Part shown: piece after piece, positions 34,762-45,677 of the stretch
Layout: the number at the start of each line of letters is the position of its first letter
Numbering within the stretch: the first letter of the stretch is position 1
From: Bdellovibrionales bacterium GWA1_52_35
GTDB taxonomy: Bacteria > Bdellovibrionota > UBA1018
DNA: 64,000 nt
Direction of reading: 5' to 3'
NCBI GenBank assembly: GCA_001769805.1
Contig: MEPO01000013.1
Coordinates: forward strand, 62,001-126,000
Made by a program: the position numbers and the translations under genes
Notes under the pieces: model-generated
Databases searched by the model: none
Told to the model about the DNA's origin: nothing
Seen by the model: only the letters and a program-made list of their open reading frames with translations

Positions 34762-36543
34762 ATGAGAAAACTTCTTTTAGCCAGTGCTGCTGCAAGTACA
34801 TTGGGCTTGTTCCTTTTAGCTCATCCGAGCCGTGGCGCGCCCGTACCTCCTCAGAATTGCAAGGACCTGGCCTTCTGGGCTGTTCAACCCGCGCCCAATC
34901 CCAACCCCTTCAAGAAGCCTTGTAACAAGAAGTTGGATAAATCCGCGTGCACCATTGAAGAAGCTTACGCCCGCATGCTTCCGACTCCTGATCTCTCGGG
35001 TAGACTTGCTTACAGCCTGGATCAGGCGGAAGAGAATGAATCAGAGCTGGTAAAGCCCTACCTGGATCTGCTGACCCGGTCCCCGGCCATTCAGGAAATC
35101 AACCGGATGCGGATCGAAGCGCGTGAACTTGCGGGCTACTCCTATGTCTGCGAACCCAATCTGATTTATCTCGGCAAGAAAAAACTTTTCGGACTGGGAC
35201 CAGTCTTCGTCGACTCAACACGCTTCGTGCTTGGATCAGCAACATATTCCAATTTTATCTCAGCCGAAGACGCGACTTTCGCCGGCGTTTCACTCCTGAG
35301 CAAAGACAGTCTCATCAAGAACAATTATTTCGATATTGTCGTCGCGCACGAATTGGCGCACGCACTGACCCAGGATCTTTACGGCCTGGATGCGTTTGCA
35401 AAAATATTTAAAAAATCCGTATCCCGTGACGGCCACATGGCCAGCGCCGTGACGGACCCGACCATTGCTCTCATTGAAGGCGTAGCCGAAGGCTACGAAG
35501 CCTACTTCGGAGAAAAACTCCATGGGCGCCATCACATTTATCCCACGCCGACTTTGACCCAGATGCTGCTGCAGTCCAATACCGCGGCAGACTTCTTCCA
35601 GGAGCGCGGATACCAGGGTTACATCTTCGGAGCACTCCCGTTCGTCGTGAAGCAATTCACAAGCACTCTCTTCAACATGCCGGCTTTTACGTCGGAATTC
35701 CTGATTTCAGAACGGCAGGAGACGATTCGCGAAAACCATTTCGTGCTTCAAGGCAGCATGTCCAATCTCGCGCATCAGTTTGAGCTGATCCCCGGCATGG
35801 TATCGGATCCGGAACTGGATGCACTGGTCGGATACGAAATAGAAAATTACGATGCCCTCTTCAGTAAAGAGGGCGTGATCGCGCATCTCATTTACAAACT
35901 TCTGAAGGCCGGGTTGCATCGCGAACTCTTTGAAATCCTCACCCACACTAAGCCCCAGAATTCCTATGAACTCGTAACCAGTATTCTTCGCAATCTGCCT
36001 CCGGCCCAACTTGCCCCACTTCTTCCTGCTTTGAAGTCCACCTTCACGGAACCGGGCCGGCGCGCCGTCCGCGAATACGTCAGAGCCGCTGTCCGTTGGC
36101 GCAGAGCCGAGATCACGACTCCGGCTTACCAGGCCGCAAAATCCGAATTGTCCCGGCAGCTGTCGCGAATTTCAATGCCCTCTTCACTCCCTGCTCCCCG
36201 GGAACTCTGGATTGAATTCCAGACGCCTTCTCGGGTTCGAAGTAAGCTCTACGGGAAGATGGACCGCATCAATATCTACACGGCCACGCCCGACCGGCTT
36301 CTTTCGTTCATCACCGCGACCCAGAAACCTGAACTCCGCAAGAATTCTCACCGCGAACAACTCCTGAAGATCTTGATGAATACGCGGATCCGAGGTTCCG
36401 GTGATCGCGCTACGCTCACCCGGAGCCTGCGAGACCAGATCTCATTCCAGGATGCACAGAAGGCCCAGATGCTCTCGGCACTGATCAGCGGTATCAACCA
36501 GGGTGCGGAGTGCTTTCAAAAGCGCTGCCTCAGCTTGCAGTAA
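34762..36543 (+). CDS. Secreted putative zinc metallopeptidase (HELAH), unknown family
   Basis: 593 residues with ribosome site AAGGGTGTGA and a signal peptide (1-26, cut near SRG). An HExxH motif is present, H196-E197-x-x-H200 in VAHELAHALTQDLYGLDAF, followed by two candidate third ligands, E239 and E243, in IALIEGVAEGYEAYF. That gives a gluzincin-like arrangement. The rest is helical and I recognise no known family. Cysteines near the N-terminus (QNC, KPCNKKLDKSACT) suggest disulfides. A monocistronic gene between the thiolase and the sigma54 activator. Peptidase activity is inferred from the motif only. Confidence 0.72.
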   Translation: MRKLLLASAAASTLGLFLLAHPSRGAPVPPQNCKDLAFWAVQPAPNPNPFKKPCNKKLDKSACTIEEAYARMLPTPDLSGRLAYSLDQAEENESELVKPYLDLLTRSPAIQEINRMRIEARELAGYSYVCEPNLIYLGKKKLFGLGPVFVDSTRFVLGSATYSNFISAEDATFAGVSLLSKDSLIKNNYFDIVVAHELAHALTQDLYGLDAFAKIFKKSVSRDGHMASAVTDPTIALIEGVAEGYEAYFGEKLHGRHHIYPTPTLTQMLLQSNTAADFFQERGYQGYIFGALPFVVKQFTSTLFNMPAFTSEFLISERQETIRENHFVLQGSMSNLAHQFELIPGMVSDPELDALVGYEIENYDALFSKEGVIAHLIYKLLKAGLHRELFEILTHTKPQNSYELVTSILRNLPPAQLAPLLPALKSTFTEPGRRAVREYVRAAVRWRRAEITTPAYQAAKSELSRQLSRISMPSSLPAPRELWIEFQTPSRVRSKLYGKMDRINIYTATPDRLLSFITATQKPELRKNSHREQLLKILMNTRIRGSGDRATLTRSLRDQISFQDAQKAQMLSALISGINQGAECFQKRCLSLQ

Positions 36544-36592
36544 ATCATTGGTTTAATGTGGTTTTTATAAATATCTCGCCCAACTGATAGTA

Positions 36593-36621
36593 TTGACACT
36601 ATGCGGCAATAATTATATGGT
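36593..36621 (+). promoter_or_regulatory. Sigma70-type promoter upstream of the sigma54 activator
   Basis: Perfect TTGACA (36593-36598) with, 17 bases later, TATGGT (36616-36621); an alternative -10 TATATG lies two bases closer. The ATG follows 60 bases later, at 36681. Confidence 0.45.
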
Positions 36622-36680
36622 CGGCCAGTGTTCCGGGAATAAATTATCATTCATCGGAAATATTTTCAGAGGTAGTACCC

Positions 36681-38336
36681 ATGTCATCCAGTGAAATCAG
36701 CAATGCCCAGCAGATCTCGCAGAAAAAGCGCGGGACCCAGCTCAAACTTCTCAATCAACTTTCGACCCGTCTCCAGAGCCTTCTGGAATCCGACAATGTT
36801 TACCAGGAGATCATCAACATCATCCAGGCGCATTTCAATTACTACTGCATCAATATCTGGAGCGTGGACGAAGAGGTCTTCACCTTGCGCGCACAAGCGG
36901 GCAACTATCACTCCCATCTTAAAATCGGCCACCGCATTCCATCAAACGAAGGGATCACCGGTGCCGTCCTTGCCTCCAAACAGCCGTACCTCTGTCCTGA
37001 TGTTTCAAAAGACCAGCACTACAAAAATCTCGAAATCGCGATCGGAACTAAATCAGAGCTCTGCGTTCCGATCCTGTCCCGGACCGGCGCGGTCATGGCG
37101 GCCCTGAATCTCGAGAGTGACAGCGAAAACGCTTTTGACCAGGATGATGTGATCACCCTGGAAGCCGTGGCCTGGCAGGTCGCCGTTGCGATCGGAAATC
37201 AGCGGCTCTACAGCGACGTGAAGCATTTCAACCGCAAGCTTCAGTCCGCCGTCGAAGACAAGACGCTCGAACTGCGCAGGGCGCATGAACGTATTCTGGA
37301 TCAGCAGAAGCTCCTTCAAAAAGAAAATAAAGCACTCAAATCCCTTGTCGACCAGGATCAGCAAAAAGGCATGGAAATCATCGGGAAAAGCCCAACTCTG
37401 CTCAGCCTGATCGCCATGGTCGACAAGATAGCGCCCACGACTGCCTCAGTTTTAATTCAAGGCGAAAGTGGAACCGGCAAAGAACTCATCGCGCGCAGAC
37501 TTCACCTGAAGGGCGATCGCGCCGGCAAGCCTTACGTTACCGTCAACTGCGGGGCACTCCAGGAATCACTCCTTGAGTCGGAACTTTTCGGCCACGAAAA
37601 AGGTTCGTTCACCGGCGCCGTATCGCAGAAGATGGGGCTCTGCGAGACCGCCGATGGCGGAACACTCTTTCTCGACGAAATCGGAGAGCTCTCCCTCGGT
37701 ATTCAGGCCAAACTTCTCCGCTTCCTCCAGGAAGGCGAATTCTATCGCATCGGAGGCAAGCGGCCGATCAAAGTGGATGTGCGCATCGTCAGTGCCACCA
37801 ACCGTGACCTCGAACGCGAAGTCAAGGAAGGCCGCTTCCGCGAGGACCTCTTTTACCGCTTCAATACGATCACCCTTCGGATGCCCCCTCTTCGCAAAAG
37901 GAAAGAGGACATCCCGGCATTGGTCGAATTTTTCATCAAGAGCTCCCGTTTTGGGGGCGCGACCCTCCAAATCCGAAAAATAGACCCCCGCGTCATAGAC
38001 GTGCTCATGAATTACAATTGGCCAGGCAATATCCGGGAACTTCAGAACACCATTGAGCGTTTGAAGATTCTGGCGGAGAACAATGAGATCCGCCTGGACG
38101 ATATTCCTTTTAATATTCGAATGCCTAAGATGAAAACGGAAAACAGCGAATTCGCAATCGACATGCCCCTGGAGGAGGTCGAAAAACATCATATTCTCCG
38201 GGCGCTGACGTTTAACCATGGAAATAAGACGAAGACTGCACAATCGCTAGGCATTACGATAAAGACGCTTTATAACAAGCTTCATCGGTACGGCTTTCTG
38301 GAGACGCCGGCCGAACAACCAGAGGCGATGGCATAA
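36681..38336 (+). CDS. GAF-domain sigma54-dependent transcription activator
   Basis: 551 residues. An N-terminal GAF sensor domain (about 25-180) is followed by a coiled-coil linker (about 185-235: [35 protein letters not shown]). The AAA+ domain starts at about 243 with Walker A GESGTGKE (G261 on), [13 protein letters not shown] (the sigma54-contact GAFTGA-type loop), Walker [14 protein letters not shown], and the arginine-finger region [21 protein letters not shown] Fis-type HTH closes it ([24 protein letters not shown]). It activates RNA polymerase with sigma54 in response to an unknown GAF ligand; two small genes follow it. Confidence 0.93.
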   Translation: MSSSEISNAQQISQKKRGTQLKLLNQLSTRLQSLLESDNVYQEIINIIQAHFNYYCINIWSVDEEVFTLRAQAGNYHSHLKIGHRIPSNEGITGAVLASKQPYLCPDVSKDQHYKNLEIAIGTKSELCVPILSRTGAVMAALNLESDSENAFDQDDVITLEAVAWQVAVAIGNQRLYSDVKHFNRKLQSAVEDKTLELRRAHERILDQQKLLQKENKALKSLVDQDQQKGMEIIGKSPTLLSLIAMVDKIAPTTASVLIQGESGTGKELIARRLHLKGDRAGKPYVTVNCGALQESLLESELFGHEKGSFTGAVSQKMGLCETADGGTLFLDEIGELSLGIQAKLLRFLQEGEFYRIGGKRPIKVDVRIVSATNRDLEREVKEGRFREDLFYRFNTITLRMPPLRKRKEDIPALVEFFIKSSRFGGATLQIRKIDPRVIDVLMNYNWPGNIRELQNTIERLKILAENNEIRLDDIPFNIRMPKMKTENSEFAIDMPLEEVEKHHILRALTFNHGNKTKTAQSLGITIKTLYNKLHRYGFLETPAEQPEAMA

Positions 38337-38387
38337 CACCGGGGAACTGCAGGATCGAGCGATCGCCCTTCCGAAAGAGGGGATCTG

Positions 38388-38594
38388 ATGAGCACGCAAG
38401 GGGAAGTGTTACTCACTGGAGATAAAAAGACGGGCAAGGTCACTAAAACAGAAAAAGGCATTGACCTGGCCTTGCGAACGATGTCTGAAAGAGATACGGA
38501 AGAAAACACAAATATTTCCGCCACCCTGGCCCAGAAGTTGATGGGCTACGGTTTTGTCGAAAACGACACGCCGGCCGGGAATAAAGCGAACTAG
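38388..38594 (+). CDS. Small hypothetical protein
   Basis: 68 residues with a strong ribosome site GAGGGG 6 bases before the ATG. Highly polar, rich in Lys, Thr and Glu (LLTGDKKTGKVTKTEKGIDLALRTMSERDTEENTNISATLAQKLMGYGFVE). No membrane segment, signal or known domain. It follows the sigma54 activator by 51 bases and precedes another small charged protein by 21 bases. Coding is supported by the ribosome site and placement, function is unknown. Confidence 0.62.
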   Translation: MSTQGEVLLTGDKKTGKVTKTEKGIDLALRTMSERDTEENTNISATLAQKLMGYGFVENDTPAGNKAN

Positions 38595-38615
38595 CCAGCA
38601 GGAGACAAATCAGTC

Positions 38616-39038
38616 ATGAGCCCAAAAGCGGCGCCGAAAAAGGCTCCCAAAAAGCCCGTTGTTGTTAAAGAATCCAAAAAAGCGAAGGCCGAAAAACCTT
38701 CAAAAGGCAAAGCCGCGAAAGCCGCCAAGGTCGAAGAAGCCCTGCCTGCAGACCCATTGGCCATGAGCGATGCGGAACGGGAAGAACTGGAAGAACAGCA
38801 GGAAGAAGCGGCAGCCAGTGCCGGCCAGAACAGCAGTGCCGCCGCTCTGGCTGCCGCTTCCGGTCCCACTGAAATGTCAGCCTCTTTCAAGAATTTCCGC
38901 CATCATCCGGATATGGAAAATTTCTACCGTTTCATTTACGAAAATGATCTCAGACACGAAGCGCTTGCGATCATTGACGAGATCATGCGCGACAAACAGG
39001 AAAAGAAAAAACTGGGCAAGCCCATCCGCAATGCCTGA
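38616..39038 (+). CDS. Lys/Ala-rich protein with a conserved-looking C-terminal helix
   Basis: 140 residues with a ribosome site AGGAGA. Residues 1-50 are lysine/alanine/proline-rich and resemble histone H1-like tails (KAAPKKAPKKP, KKAKAEKPSKGKAAKAAK); 51-85 are acidic and alanine-rich. The C-terminal 50 residues look folded and helical (SFKNFRHHPDMENFYRFIYENDLRHEALAIIDEIMRDKQEKKKLG). DNA binding by the basic tail is possible but unproven. No family recognised. Its stop codon lies within an 11-base tandem repeat. Confidence 0.68.
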   Translation: MSPKAAPKKAPKKPVVVKESKKAKAEKPSKGKAAKAAKVEEALPADPLAMSDAEREELEEQQEEAAASAGQNSSAAALAAASGPTEMSASFKNFRHHPDMENFYRFIYENDLRHEALAIIDEIMRDKQEKKKLGKPIRNA

Positions 39039-39067
39039 ACCGTATCTGAACCGTACCTGAACCGCAA
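39035..39067 (+). repeat. 11-base tandem repeat, three units
   Basis: CTGAACCGTAT, CTGAACCGTAC, CTGAACCGCAA. Each unit contains TGA in the same register modulo 11, and the first unit supplies the stop codon of the preceding gene. It fills the gap to the aminotransferase start at 39071 and leaves no room for a ribosome site. Confidence 0.8.
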
Positions 39068-39070
39068 TTG

Positions 39071-41523
<2,453 letters not shown>

Positions 41524-41602
41524 GCGAAAGTTCAATTTAGACACTTGCACTTGGAGCAGGTCTTTGATAACCGATATGTCCTTGTCAGCCAGTTTCTAGC
41601 GT

Positions 41603-41678
41603 GAGGCATTAGCTCAGTCGGTAGAGCATTACACTTTTAATGTAAGGGTCCACGGTTCGAATCCGTGATGCCTCACCA
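41603..41678 (+). tRNA. tRNA-Lys (anticodon TTT)
   Basis: 76 bases including an encoded CCA. Acceptor stem GAGGCAT/ATGCCTC (41603-41609 with 41668-41674), discriminator A, D-arm GCTC/GAGC, anticodon arm TTACA/TGTAA with loop CTTTTAA and anticodon TTT at 41636-41638, T-arm CCACGG-TTCGAATC-CCGTGG-like with GGTTCGAATCC. The accessory island begins directly after its 3' end; tRNA 3' ends are frequent integration sites. I see no second copy of this 3' end in the window. Confidence 0.97.
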
Positions 41679-41806
41679 CTTTAACTCCAAGAAATCAAAA
41701 CATAATTCAAGAAGACCGGATCAGAGAGATAACTCTGGAAAATCGTTCGGGGTAACACGGGGGTAACAGAACGACACCCACAAGCTTTGAACTTTTCCAA
41801 ATTATT

Positions 41807-42727
41807 TTAGGCTGCTTTGTTTTCGTCTGTTACGACAGCCACAGCCGGGGTAGCCGCTGCCGATGAATCGGGGGCAGTAACCGCAGTACCTTCAATTGCA
41901 TCAGCCGATAATGGTCCTCGCCTTTTGGTTTTTTTCGCCTGTTTCTTTTGGTTCCGAATATATCTATCTAGCTCAGCTTTTTGAGTTTCATTCCATGTAC
42001 CGACCAGATCGTTCAGTCCTTGTTCTAGAAGCTCTGAAAGCTTGTCGGTCAAAAGGTCAACTGAGGCGCGATAATCATGCTCCCCGTTCAAGACCTTTCC
42101 AATGCGCTTCACTACATCGGCGGAAAGGATCGCGCGCGCCAGAGAGTCGGGCGAAAGCGCTTGAGCTTCAGCCGAAAGCTCTTCCCACGTTTTGCCCTCA
42201 AAATAGTTAGCCGAGAACTCTATAAGATCCCACGCAGCCTCGGTAATCCCCTTACCAGATACATCTAGCTCCTGCTGATCATTTCGAATATCGGTAGATG
42301 CAACAGTAATGAGATCACTTTTGAAATCATATAAACGCCATTCGTAGCCGTTCGTCAGGATTCCCCACCTAACGTCGCCAACGGTCTTCAAATATTCATT
42401 AAGCTGTACCTTACCTGAGCGCAAATCTGACTTATTGAGATCTGCCCCTAGCTTTTTCACTTCCACAAGCAACAAAATCTGCTCAGGCTTATCCGCCTTT
42501 GATATGGCGATATCAAATCGCATTTTTGCACGTGCCTCTTGTGTCCTAACGACGTAGCCGGAACTTGCGCTGAAACCGAGAACTGACTTCAAAAGGGATT
42601 GGCACCAACTCTCAATATCGCTTTCCTTAGATGAACCCGAAGCAAGATTTTTCAATTCAATCATATGCTCAGTCAGTAACGGCGTCATCGAGCGTACGGT
42701 TCTTTCATCTTTCGTTTCTTTAGCCAT
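41807..42727 (-). CDS. Stand-alone HsdR-N-like (PD-(D/E)xK) protein, copy A
   Basis: 306 residues with ribosome site AGAGGG 6 bases before the ATG. It resembles the N-terminal nuclease domain of type I restriction R subunits (HSDR_N-like) without helicase. Core: RTQEARAKMRFDIAIS (D of the active site), LLLVEVKKLGADLNKSD (ExK), GKVQLNEYL and DVRWGILTNGYEWRLYDF, the usual last strand. A helical region (about 190-260) and a lysine-rich tail (NQKKQAKKTKRRG) follow. A paralogue of about half identical residues lies at 47232-48149 on the opposite strand. A 16-base palindrome 11 bases upstream of the start and a second palindrome behind it suggest tight repression. Nuclease activity is inferred. Confidence 0.75.
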   Translation of the reverse strand: MAKETKDERTVRSMTPLLTEHMIELKNLASGSSKESDIESWCQSLLKSVLGFSASSGYVVRTQEARAKMRFDIAISKADKPEQILLLVEVKKLGADLNKSDLRSGKVQLNEYLKTVGDVRWGILTNGYEWRLYDFKSDLITVASTDIRNDQQELDVSGKGITEAAWDLIEFSANYFEGKTWEELSAEAQALSPDSLARAILSADVVKRIGKVLNGEHDYRASVDLLTDKLSELLEQGLNDLVGTWNETQKAELDRYIRNQKKQAKKTKRRGPLSADAIEGTAVTAPDSSAAATPAVAVVTDENKAA

Positions 42728-42738
42728 TTAGTGCCCTC

Positions 42739-42754
42739 TATTCGTTTTGGAATA
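42739..42754 (-). promoter_or_regulatory. Palindromic operator candidate TATTC-N6-GAATA
   Basis: TATTC GTTTTG GAATA, 11 bases upstream of the copy A start codon. The same half-sites and 6-base spacer occur upstream of two other island genes (43762-43777 and 46508-46523). Confidence 0.5.
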
Positions 42755-42768
42755 CAGTGCTTGTATCG

Positions 42769-42786
42769 GAACAACACCAGTTGTTC
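42769..42786 (-). promoter_or_regulatory. Second palindrome upstream of copy A
   Basis: GAACAA CACCAG TTGTTC, an exact 6+6 inverted repeat with a 6-base spacer. Its centre is 31 bases (three helical turns) from the centre of the TATTC-N6-GAATA site, which would place two dimers on one DNA face. The half-site sequence differs. Confidence 0.4.
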
Positions 42787-42793
42787 TGAAGAC

Positions 42794-42821
42794 AAAAAAA
42801 ACTTCCACATTTTTTGTGTGG
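42794..42821 (-). terminator. Rho-independent terminator (minus strand)
   Basis: On the minus strand, stem CCACA/TGTGG (42821-42805) with a 7-base loop, then AAG and eight T (42801-42794). It ends the transcript of the two lipoprotein genes upstream and separates them from copy A. Confidence 0.6.
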
Positions 42822-42886
42822 CAATGATTTCACTTTAGGCGGCAGGCACCCGAACCGCCGTGTCTCAGATAATTGATTAACCCTTA

Positions 42887-43354
42887 TTATTGAATTGGCT
42901 TTTCTGTTGCGCGGTCACAGACCGCAGCCCAACTACCATTCACGCATTTAATAGAGCAATCTGAGCTTCTTTTTTTTGGAATTGGACCAGAGCAACTCTT
43001 CTTTGTGCTTGGGGGTGCTTTGAAATTCTCATCTTCACCTTTTAAACTTGTGCCCGTAGCCGAATCTAATGCTGTCGGACTTGGCGTAGCCTCACATTTT
43101 TGTGGCGCGCTTTTGCAGGCCGCAAAGCACTCATAACCACTAAATGCGCTACCACAACCAAAGATTCGCTCTGGCCTGTGCCCGCATAACTCCATTGCAC
43201 GCGACTTTATGGCATCAACTTCACAAGAGGGCCCATCGCTGCAACGCACATTAATTAACCACGTATGTCCGTCTGGCAACATAGCCTCTTTGTAAGCTGT
43301 TGCACAGCCGGAGCTATAAGCTACGAGTAAGGAAAAGATAAGAACCCTTCTCAT
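42887..43354 (-). CDS. Cysteine-rich lipoprotein, unknown function
   Basis: 155 residues with ribosome site GAGGAG 8 bases before the ATG. Signal MRRVLIFSLLVAYSSGC with lipobox SSGC. The mature protein has about 11 further cysteines (VRCSDGPSC, ELCGHRPERIFGCGSAFSGYECFAACKSAPQKC, KKSCSGP, SDCSIKC, VCD), suggesting a disulfide-stabilised domain in the periplasm or on the surface, with a Pro/Ser/Thr linker in the middle. No family recognised. It follows another small lipoprotein gene by 16 bases and is followed by a terminator. Confidence 0.7.
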   Translation of the reverse strand: MRRVLIFSLLVAYSSGCATAYKEAMLPDGHTWLINVRCSDGPSCEVDAIKSRAMELCGHRPERIFGCGSAFSGYECFAACKSAPQKCEATPSPTALDSATGTSLKGEDENFKAPPSTKKSCSGPIPKKRSSDCSIKCVNGSWAAVCDRATEKPIQ

Positions 43355-43370
43355 GTGTGTAGCTCCTCAA

Positions 43371-43649
43371 TCACTTCGAACATGGTACATCGAAGCCAAA
43401 AGCGCTCTTGCACGCAACTTTCCGCTCGGGTTCTCCCGGTTGTGGCACGCCGTCCATCTGCCTAGTACGGTAGCACATTGGACCTGCATTTTGATCCGCA
43501 TCATGAGCCTTGCAGTAATACAGCGACATTCCCACCGTTCCGTGTTCCGTTACATTAAACCATCCGCTTTTCTCGTGGGTTAAAAACACGCCCGTAGTTG
43601 GAGCACACCCAAAGAACACAATAACCGAAATGAGTACGAATCTCCTCAT
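43371..43649 (-). CDS. Small lipoprotein, unknown function
   Basis: 92 residues from the ATG at 43649, which has AAAGGTGGG directly upstream; the open frame could extend to 43724 but the lipoprotein signal MRRFVLISVIVFFGC begins exactly here. Mature part: cysteines in YYCKAHDADQNAGPMCYRTRQ and KVACKSAFGFDVPCSK suggest two disulfides. No known domain. It forms a two-gene minus-strand unit with the cysteine-rich lipoprotein. A TATTC-N6-GAATA palindrome lies 112 bases upstream. Confidence 0.68.
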   Translation of the reverse strand: MRRFVLISVIVFFGCAPTTGVFLTHEKSGWFNVTEHGTVGMSLYYCKAHDADQNAGPMCYRTRQMDGVPQPGEPERKVACKSAFGFDVPCSK

Positions 43650-43761
43650 ACCCACCTTTCGGTTTTGGTGCATTTGAAGGTTCCATTGAAATCTGCTTTC
43701 CCGCAGCAAACCAAACCAATCCATTTACTAGAACAGCCGACAGCAGTTGAATTTTTCATAC

Positions 43762-43777
43762 TATTCAATTCGGAATA
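43762..43777 (-). promoter_or_regulatory. Palindromic operator candidate TATTC-N6-GAATA
   Basis: TATTC AATTCG GAATA; the symmetry extends two bases on each side (ACTATTC...GAATAGT, 43760-43779). It lies 112 bases upstream of the small lipoprotein start. Confidence 0.5.
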
Positions 43778-43824
43778 GTTTGAAGCAAACATGAGTCAAC
43801 TAATTCGCACTATTCCCAGCATCT

Positions 43825-44490
43825 CTATTCCGGTATTTCAACGCCCTGCACCTCAATGTCATCAGTACGCGGCGTTCGAGAAATGCCCGTATCAATTATG
43901 TAAGTGATCGGCCTATCAGGATCGCCCACGACCTTCGTCTTATTCCCGTAAACGTCTGGATTACTGATCTGAGCTACCCACTGGTAAGCCGCAACTTTAA
44001 CCCGCGATGCCTGTACGTTGTCCTCATCAACCGTATCCGCTACCTCGATTACCTTTCCCTCAAAGAAGTCGGCCCGGCATTCCCGAGCAATCCTCATGTG
44101 CGCCCGGAACTCGGGATGCTCTCTCAGCCACCTGAAAATCGTGTGAGCCGGTGGAAAGCCCTCTAATTGCCCAATCTGAGTGACCGCAAGACCTTCCGTA
44201 ACCTTTTGAAGTATTTGGTCACAAGTCACCTGAGCGAATGGGAACGCTACACGAGGCAGTTCGTCCGGGTTTGTACCTTTCGGCACCCAGAGCTTCCGGC
44301 CACGGTCATCAATGATATGATGATGCGTTTCGCTCGGCTTCTTGTCGGCGTTCGTATACTTGATTCGAGCAGGATCACGGCTTGAGCGTTTCTTCTTCTC
44401 AACCCAAAGGACGGCGCCAGTCTCTGGATCAAGGCCCTCAAGAACGCCCTCGGCGTTTACTCGCGTGATCTGTTTATCTGTCTCGCTCAT
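43825..44490 (-). CDS. Phage terminase small subunit-like protein
   Basis: 221 residues with ribosome site AGGAG 7 bases before the ATG. The core (about 88-185) matches the terminase-small-subunit-like family: an HTH region QILQKVTEGLAVTQIGQLEGFPPAHTIFRWLREHPEFRAHMRIARECRADFFEGKVIEVAD, then DEDNVQASRVKVAAYQWVAQISNPDVYGNK, which corresponds to the family's VxAxxLRVDAxKWxxxKLxPKxYGxK string. Small terminases recognise phage DNA for packaging. The N-terminal about 80 residues are unusual. No large terminase, portal or capsid gene is near, so it is a remnant or has been re-used by the island. Confidence 0.72.
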   Translation of the reverse strand: MSETDKQITRVNAEGVLEGLDPETGAVLWVEKKKRSSRDPARIKYTNADKKPSETHHHIIDDRGRKLWVPKGTNPDELPRVAFPFAQVTCDQILQKVTEGLAVTQIGQLEGFPPAHTIFRWLREHPEFRAHMRIARECRADFFEGKVIEVADTVDEDNVQASRVKVAAYQWVAQISNPDVYGNKTKVVGDPDRPITYIIDTGISRTPRTDDIEVQGVEIPE

Positions 44491-44706
44491 GGAACAACTC
44501 CTATTAAGAGGGTTAACATTGTTTTAAACGCTATTCGGAAGCGGCGCATAATAAGGCCGTGAAAATGCGTTGCAGCATCGGTTTTTCAGAAAAACTTGTC
44601 CCGAACATGGAAAGGTCACCACACGTCAGGCGAGCTGCGCGTTTTGGGGTGTATGGGGTCAAATCAAAGGCCACCGGGGATGTCTGTGGGGTGATCAATG
44701 AGCAAC

Positions 44707-44910
44707 TCATCGCTTGCCCTTAGTGCCCTGCTCTCGCAGCCACGTAACGTAGTCCTCAAGAATTGTGGTCACCAAGACTGAGAGGTCATGCCCAGCATTT
44801 TCTGCCGCTTCCCTCAGTGCTTCCTTAGTGGACTCCTTCACCCTGACTGAAAGGGTCTTGGTTGGTTCCTTCTTCTTAATCTCACTCGGATGTCTGTATC
44901 TCGCGGTCAT
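44707..44910 (-). CDS. Ribbon-helix-helix DNA-binding protein
   Basis: 67 residues with ribosome site AAGGTGA 5 bases before the ATG. KTLSVRVKESTKEALREAAENAGHDLSVLVTTILEDYVTWL is a typical RHH fold (strand then two helices) as in CopG/Arc-type repressors and antitoxins. No toxin gene is adjacent on its strand. It is divergent from the serine recombinase, with about 100 bases between, and may control that promoter region. It is a candidate for the island's own repressor. Confidence 0.72.
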   Translation of the reverse strand: MTARYRHPSEIKKKEPTKTLSVRVKESTKEALREAAENAGHDLSVLVTTILEDYVTWLREQGTKGKR

Positions 44911-44961
44911 AATTTCACCTTATATGAATCACCACACGTTTACAATATGTATTACATTCTG

Positions 44962-44990
44962 TTGACAAATAGACTAGCGACCTGTAGAAG
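44962..44990 (+). promoter_or_regulatory. Promoter of the serine recombinase
   Basis: TTGACA (44962-44967), 17-base spacer, TAGAAG (44985-44990), about 20 bases before the ATG at 45011, which has ribosome site GAGAGGTG. Confidence 0.5.
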
Positions 44991-45010
44991 CGTGCGCGAG
45001 AGGTGCAGTT

Positions 45011-45580
45011 ATGGCCAATCGTGTAGCAATTTATTTGAGAGTATCGACCCAAGATCAAGCCACTGAGTTACAGCAGCGCGAACTCACGGCGTATGTTCAA
45101 GCCCGTGGCTGGGTTGTATTCAAGACCTACGAGGACAAGGCCACCGGAACCACTGCCAATCGAGCCATGCTCAAGGCTATGCTAACCGATGCACGCCTGC
45201 GCCGATTCGATCGCATCATAGTATGGAAGCTTGATCGGTTTGCCAGATCGCTCAAAGACCTCGTTACAATGCTTCAGGAACTATCTGAACTGGGAATTGA
45301 GTTCATCAGCTTACGGGACAATATCGACCTCACCACAAGCTCAGGGCGGCTTATGATGCATATGATTGGTGCATTTGCTGAGTTTGAAGCCAGCATTATC
45401 CGCGAGCGGGTACGTGCCGGGATCGCCAACGCCCGAGCAAAAGGGAAACGATTGGGGCGCCCAAAGACAAGGGATGACGGCACAATCAAAGCATTGCGCA
45501 GGCAAGGGCTATCAATCCGATCCATTGCATTGCAGGCACACTGTTCTGCAGGGGCCGTACAGCGGGCTCTGCTATCCTGA
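45011..45580 (+). CDS. Small serine recombinase (resolvase/invertase)
   Basis: 189 residues. The N-terminal catalytic domain has RVAIYLRVSTQDQ with nucleophile S12, the conserved FDRIIVWKLDRFARSLKDL (D and R residues), GRLMMHMIGAFAEFEASIIRERVRAGIANARAKGKRLGRP, and a short C-terminal HTH (GTIKALRRQGLSIRSIALQAHCSAGAVQRAL). Length and layout match Tn3-type resolvases and DNA invertases (Pin/Hin), not large serine integrases. It can catalyse local inversion or resolution between two sites. No obvious pair of recombination sites was found, though an 18-base perfect palindrome is at 46188-46205. Confidence 0.93.
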   Translation: MANRVAIYLRVSTQDQATELQQRELTAYVQARGWVVFKTYEDKATGTTANRAMLKAMLTDARLRRFDRIIVWKLDRFARSLKDLVTMLQELSELGIEFISLRDNIDLTTSSGRLMMHMIGAFAEFEASIIRERVRAGIANARAKGKRLGRPKTRDDGTIKALRRQGLSIRSIALQAHCSAGAVQRALLS

Positions 45581-45677
45581 CGAGTCACATATAGCATCAC
45601 AGAACCACAGGACGAGCCTGAGAACTAAATTACAAATATCGCTCAATGAGAGCTGTATCTAGACCGAAACTATCAGT

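Noticed and set aside
42887..43649. Toxin-antitoxin pair formed by the two small genes
   Set aside because: Both have clear lipoprotein signals and cysteine-rich exported parts, which does not fit cytoplasmic toxin-antitoxin proteins.
44581..44595. GTTTTTCAGAAAAAC hairpin between the terminase-like and RHH genes
   Set aside because: Symmetric but A/T-only stem with a 3-base loop; no T-run in the right direction and no partner site, so neither terminator nor recombination site is claimed.
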